From Argentina anserina (Eukaryota; Streptophyta; Magnoliopsida; Rosales; Rosaceae): DNA of 64,000 nucleotides. Shown in pieces: positions 63,101-64,000 of the stretch (position 1 is the stretch's first letter; every line of letters begins with the position of its first letter). The notes beneath the pieces were generated by a model. It did not search any database. It was not told the origin of the DNA and saw only the letters and a program-made list of their open reading frames with translations. Where the stretch lies: NCBI RefSeq assembly GCF_933775445.1, contig NC_065875.1, positions 9,809,001-9,873,000 of the forward strand. Reading direction: 5' to 3'. The position numbers and the translations under genes are program-made.

Positions 63101-63764
63101 TGTTCGTTTTCACAATGTTTAAGTGAAGAATGGGTCCAACATGATAAAATTAGCCCTTGTTTTATGGAGTATGGCGACATAAGGTGGATGAGTATTGCTC
63201 TGCTAAGTCTTGAGGATGACCTTTGTGATTCCTTTTACCTGAAAAATGATATCCTTACCGAGCCTAAGCCTACCTTTATAAAGATCCGCATGATTCTTAA
63301 AATGAGTAGCTCTTGATTTGTGGAGTTTGTTTCATGAGTAAGCATATGGTTTTGGTTCATTTGTGCATATGATTGGTATCTTTCATGAGGTTTTCGAATT
63401 CACTACGTGTTCATAACTCTTATGTGTGAAAAGCTTTTAAGCATATGCCATGTTCTTGAAAGAAAATATTCGGATTGCATATCCCTTTGGAGTTGAATTT
63501 TGAACTTGTTTTGAACATGTTGAGCTTAATATCACCTATGTTTTTGCCATGTCTTACTTGTTATGCAAGATCTCATGTTTATTAACTATTAAATTCATTC
63601 TATCTATTTTCGATTAAGTGGTATTCTTGATGCTATGAGTTTGAAGATCTCTGAGACAAAATGTTGAAGGCATTATAGTTGAGTCGTTAGTTTAATTGTA
63701 TTGATTTTTTGTTTTATATTTTTGTTTCCCTTTTCTAGTGTTTCCTAAGGGACTAGCAAAGCTT
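60134..63764 (+). other. Element C internal region, non-coding
   Basis: Positions 60275-60666 are the conserved leader. Positions about 60740-61310 are AT-rich and match neither A nor B. A phrase GCGTTTGTTGGGAGGCAACC near 61355 follows a diverged copy of the GGCTATAGACTCTAAACTTAAG motif that marks the start of the 3' region in A and B. Positions about 61500-61760 repeat LTR-like text (ATATGGAAACAAAGGTATTTGAGTCTAG). From about 62160 the sequence is collinear with the 3' region of A and B. ORFs of up to about 100 codons are scattered but show no recognisable protein. Confidence 0.75.
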
Positions 63765-63778
63765 AAGTGTGGGGTTGT
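63765..63778 (+). other. Polypurine tract of element C
   Basis: AAGTGTGGGGTTGT abuts the 3' LTR and is identical to the tracts of A and B. Confidence 0.75.
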
Positions 63779-64000
63779 TGATAGGAGCACAAAGTGTGAC
63801 GTTCTTAATACATTTATGTCCTATTCTTAGTCTTTGTTACCTCTTATTTAGTATGTTTTAGTTTCTTTTGTATGAATAAGTGTCCAGGTAGAGCTTATAT
63901 CAATTATGAATGAATTGATGATGAAATCGTGCTAAGTGTTAATAATCCTTGTTGAGATATGATTCCTTGTTCGAGTAGGATTCATCCTTTCGTATTTCTT
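63779..64000 (+). repeat. Element C 3' LTR, partial
   Basis: These are the first 222 bp of the 3' LTR, cut by the window end. It differs from the 5' LTR at ATACATTT versus ATGCGTTT and at TAAGTGTT versus TAATTGTT. Confidence 0.9.

Larger units (their letters stand above)
57937..64000 (+). mobile_element. Element C: coding-less member of the same family, 3' end outside the window
   Basis: The 5' LTR is 2175 bp (57937-60111), the internal region 3667 bp, and the 3' LTR starts at 63779 and is cut off by the window end. The ends, PBS, leader and polypurine motifs match A and B, but no Gag or Pol sequence is recognisable. Over the 222 bp where both LTRs can be compared, three differences are seen (about 1.4%), making it older than A and B. 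It fits the idea of a large retrotransposon derivative (LARD) that depends on enzymes from relatives. The left flanking bases are CCGCT; the matching right target duplication is outside the window. Confidence 0.85.

Noticed and set aside
61310..63316. Small ORFs inside element C (for example 61310-61591, 61930-62181, 62869-63180)
   Set aside because: They are short, unconserved in A or B, and lie in untranslated or LTR-like sequence. No protein family is recognisable.

Overview
The window is nuclear plant DNA, almost certainly from a flowering plant. Two components fill nearly all of it: a very long tandem satellite array and a cluster of Athila-type Ty3/gypsy LTR retrotransposons. The plant assignment rests on the Athila-like reverse transcriptase, the tRNA-Asp primer-binding sites and the style of the LTRs. 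I do not recognise the satellite monomer and cannot name the species. No ordinary host gene, rRNA, tRNA, CRISPR array or bacterial operon is visible.

Positions 1-34598 and 53336 to about 56222 are one satellite array with a basic monomer of 127 bp. Its plus strand is rich in A (about 46%) and poor in T (about 15%). Length classes of 104, 127 and 150 bp differ by one 23-bp internal subunit, and a +4-bp form gives 131 bp. Nested higher-order duplications with periods from 300 bp to 3.6 kb show repeated unequal exchange. The 150-bp, more degenerate form dominates from about 27 kb to the array edge near 56.2 kb.

Element A (34599-53335, 7441 bp when un-nested) is inserted in the array with target duplication AAACA. 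It has two 1568-bp LTRs, a tRNA-Asp PBS, a conserved leader, a relic of the start of pol, a TATA-like promoter, one divergent Gag-like ORF with an acidic tail, a long 3' untranslated region and a polypurine tract. It has no pol and is therefore non-autonomous. Element B (41721-53011, 11291 bp) is a second, autonomous-type member of the same family. It is inserted in the 3' LTR of A with target duplication CCTTG. It has 1571-bp LTRs, Gag with a zinc knuckle, and protease, reverse transcriptase, RNase H and integrase. Two small lesions break it: a reading-frame offset between gag and pol, and one in-frame stop between RNase H and integrase.

Positions 56223-57936 hold an LTR-like sequence of another family. 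Element C runs from 57937 past the window end. It is an older relative with a 2175-bp 5' LTR, the same leader, PBS and polypurine-like motifs, but no coding region. Its 3' LTR is cut off by the window.

The three elements suggest one replication system. B encodes, or recently encoded, the enzymes. A supplies only an unusual Gag. C supplies nothing. All three keep the same leader, primer-binding site and 3' motifs that enzymes acting in trans would need.
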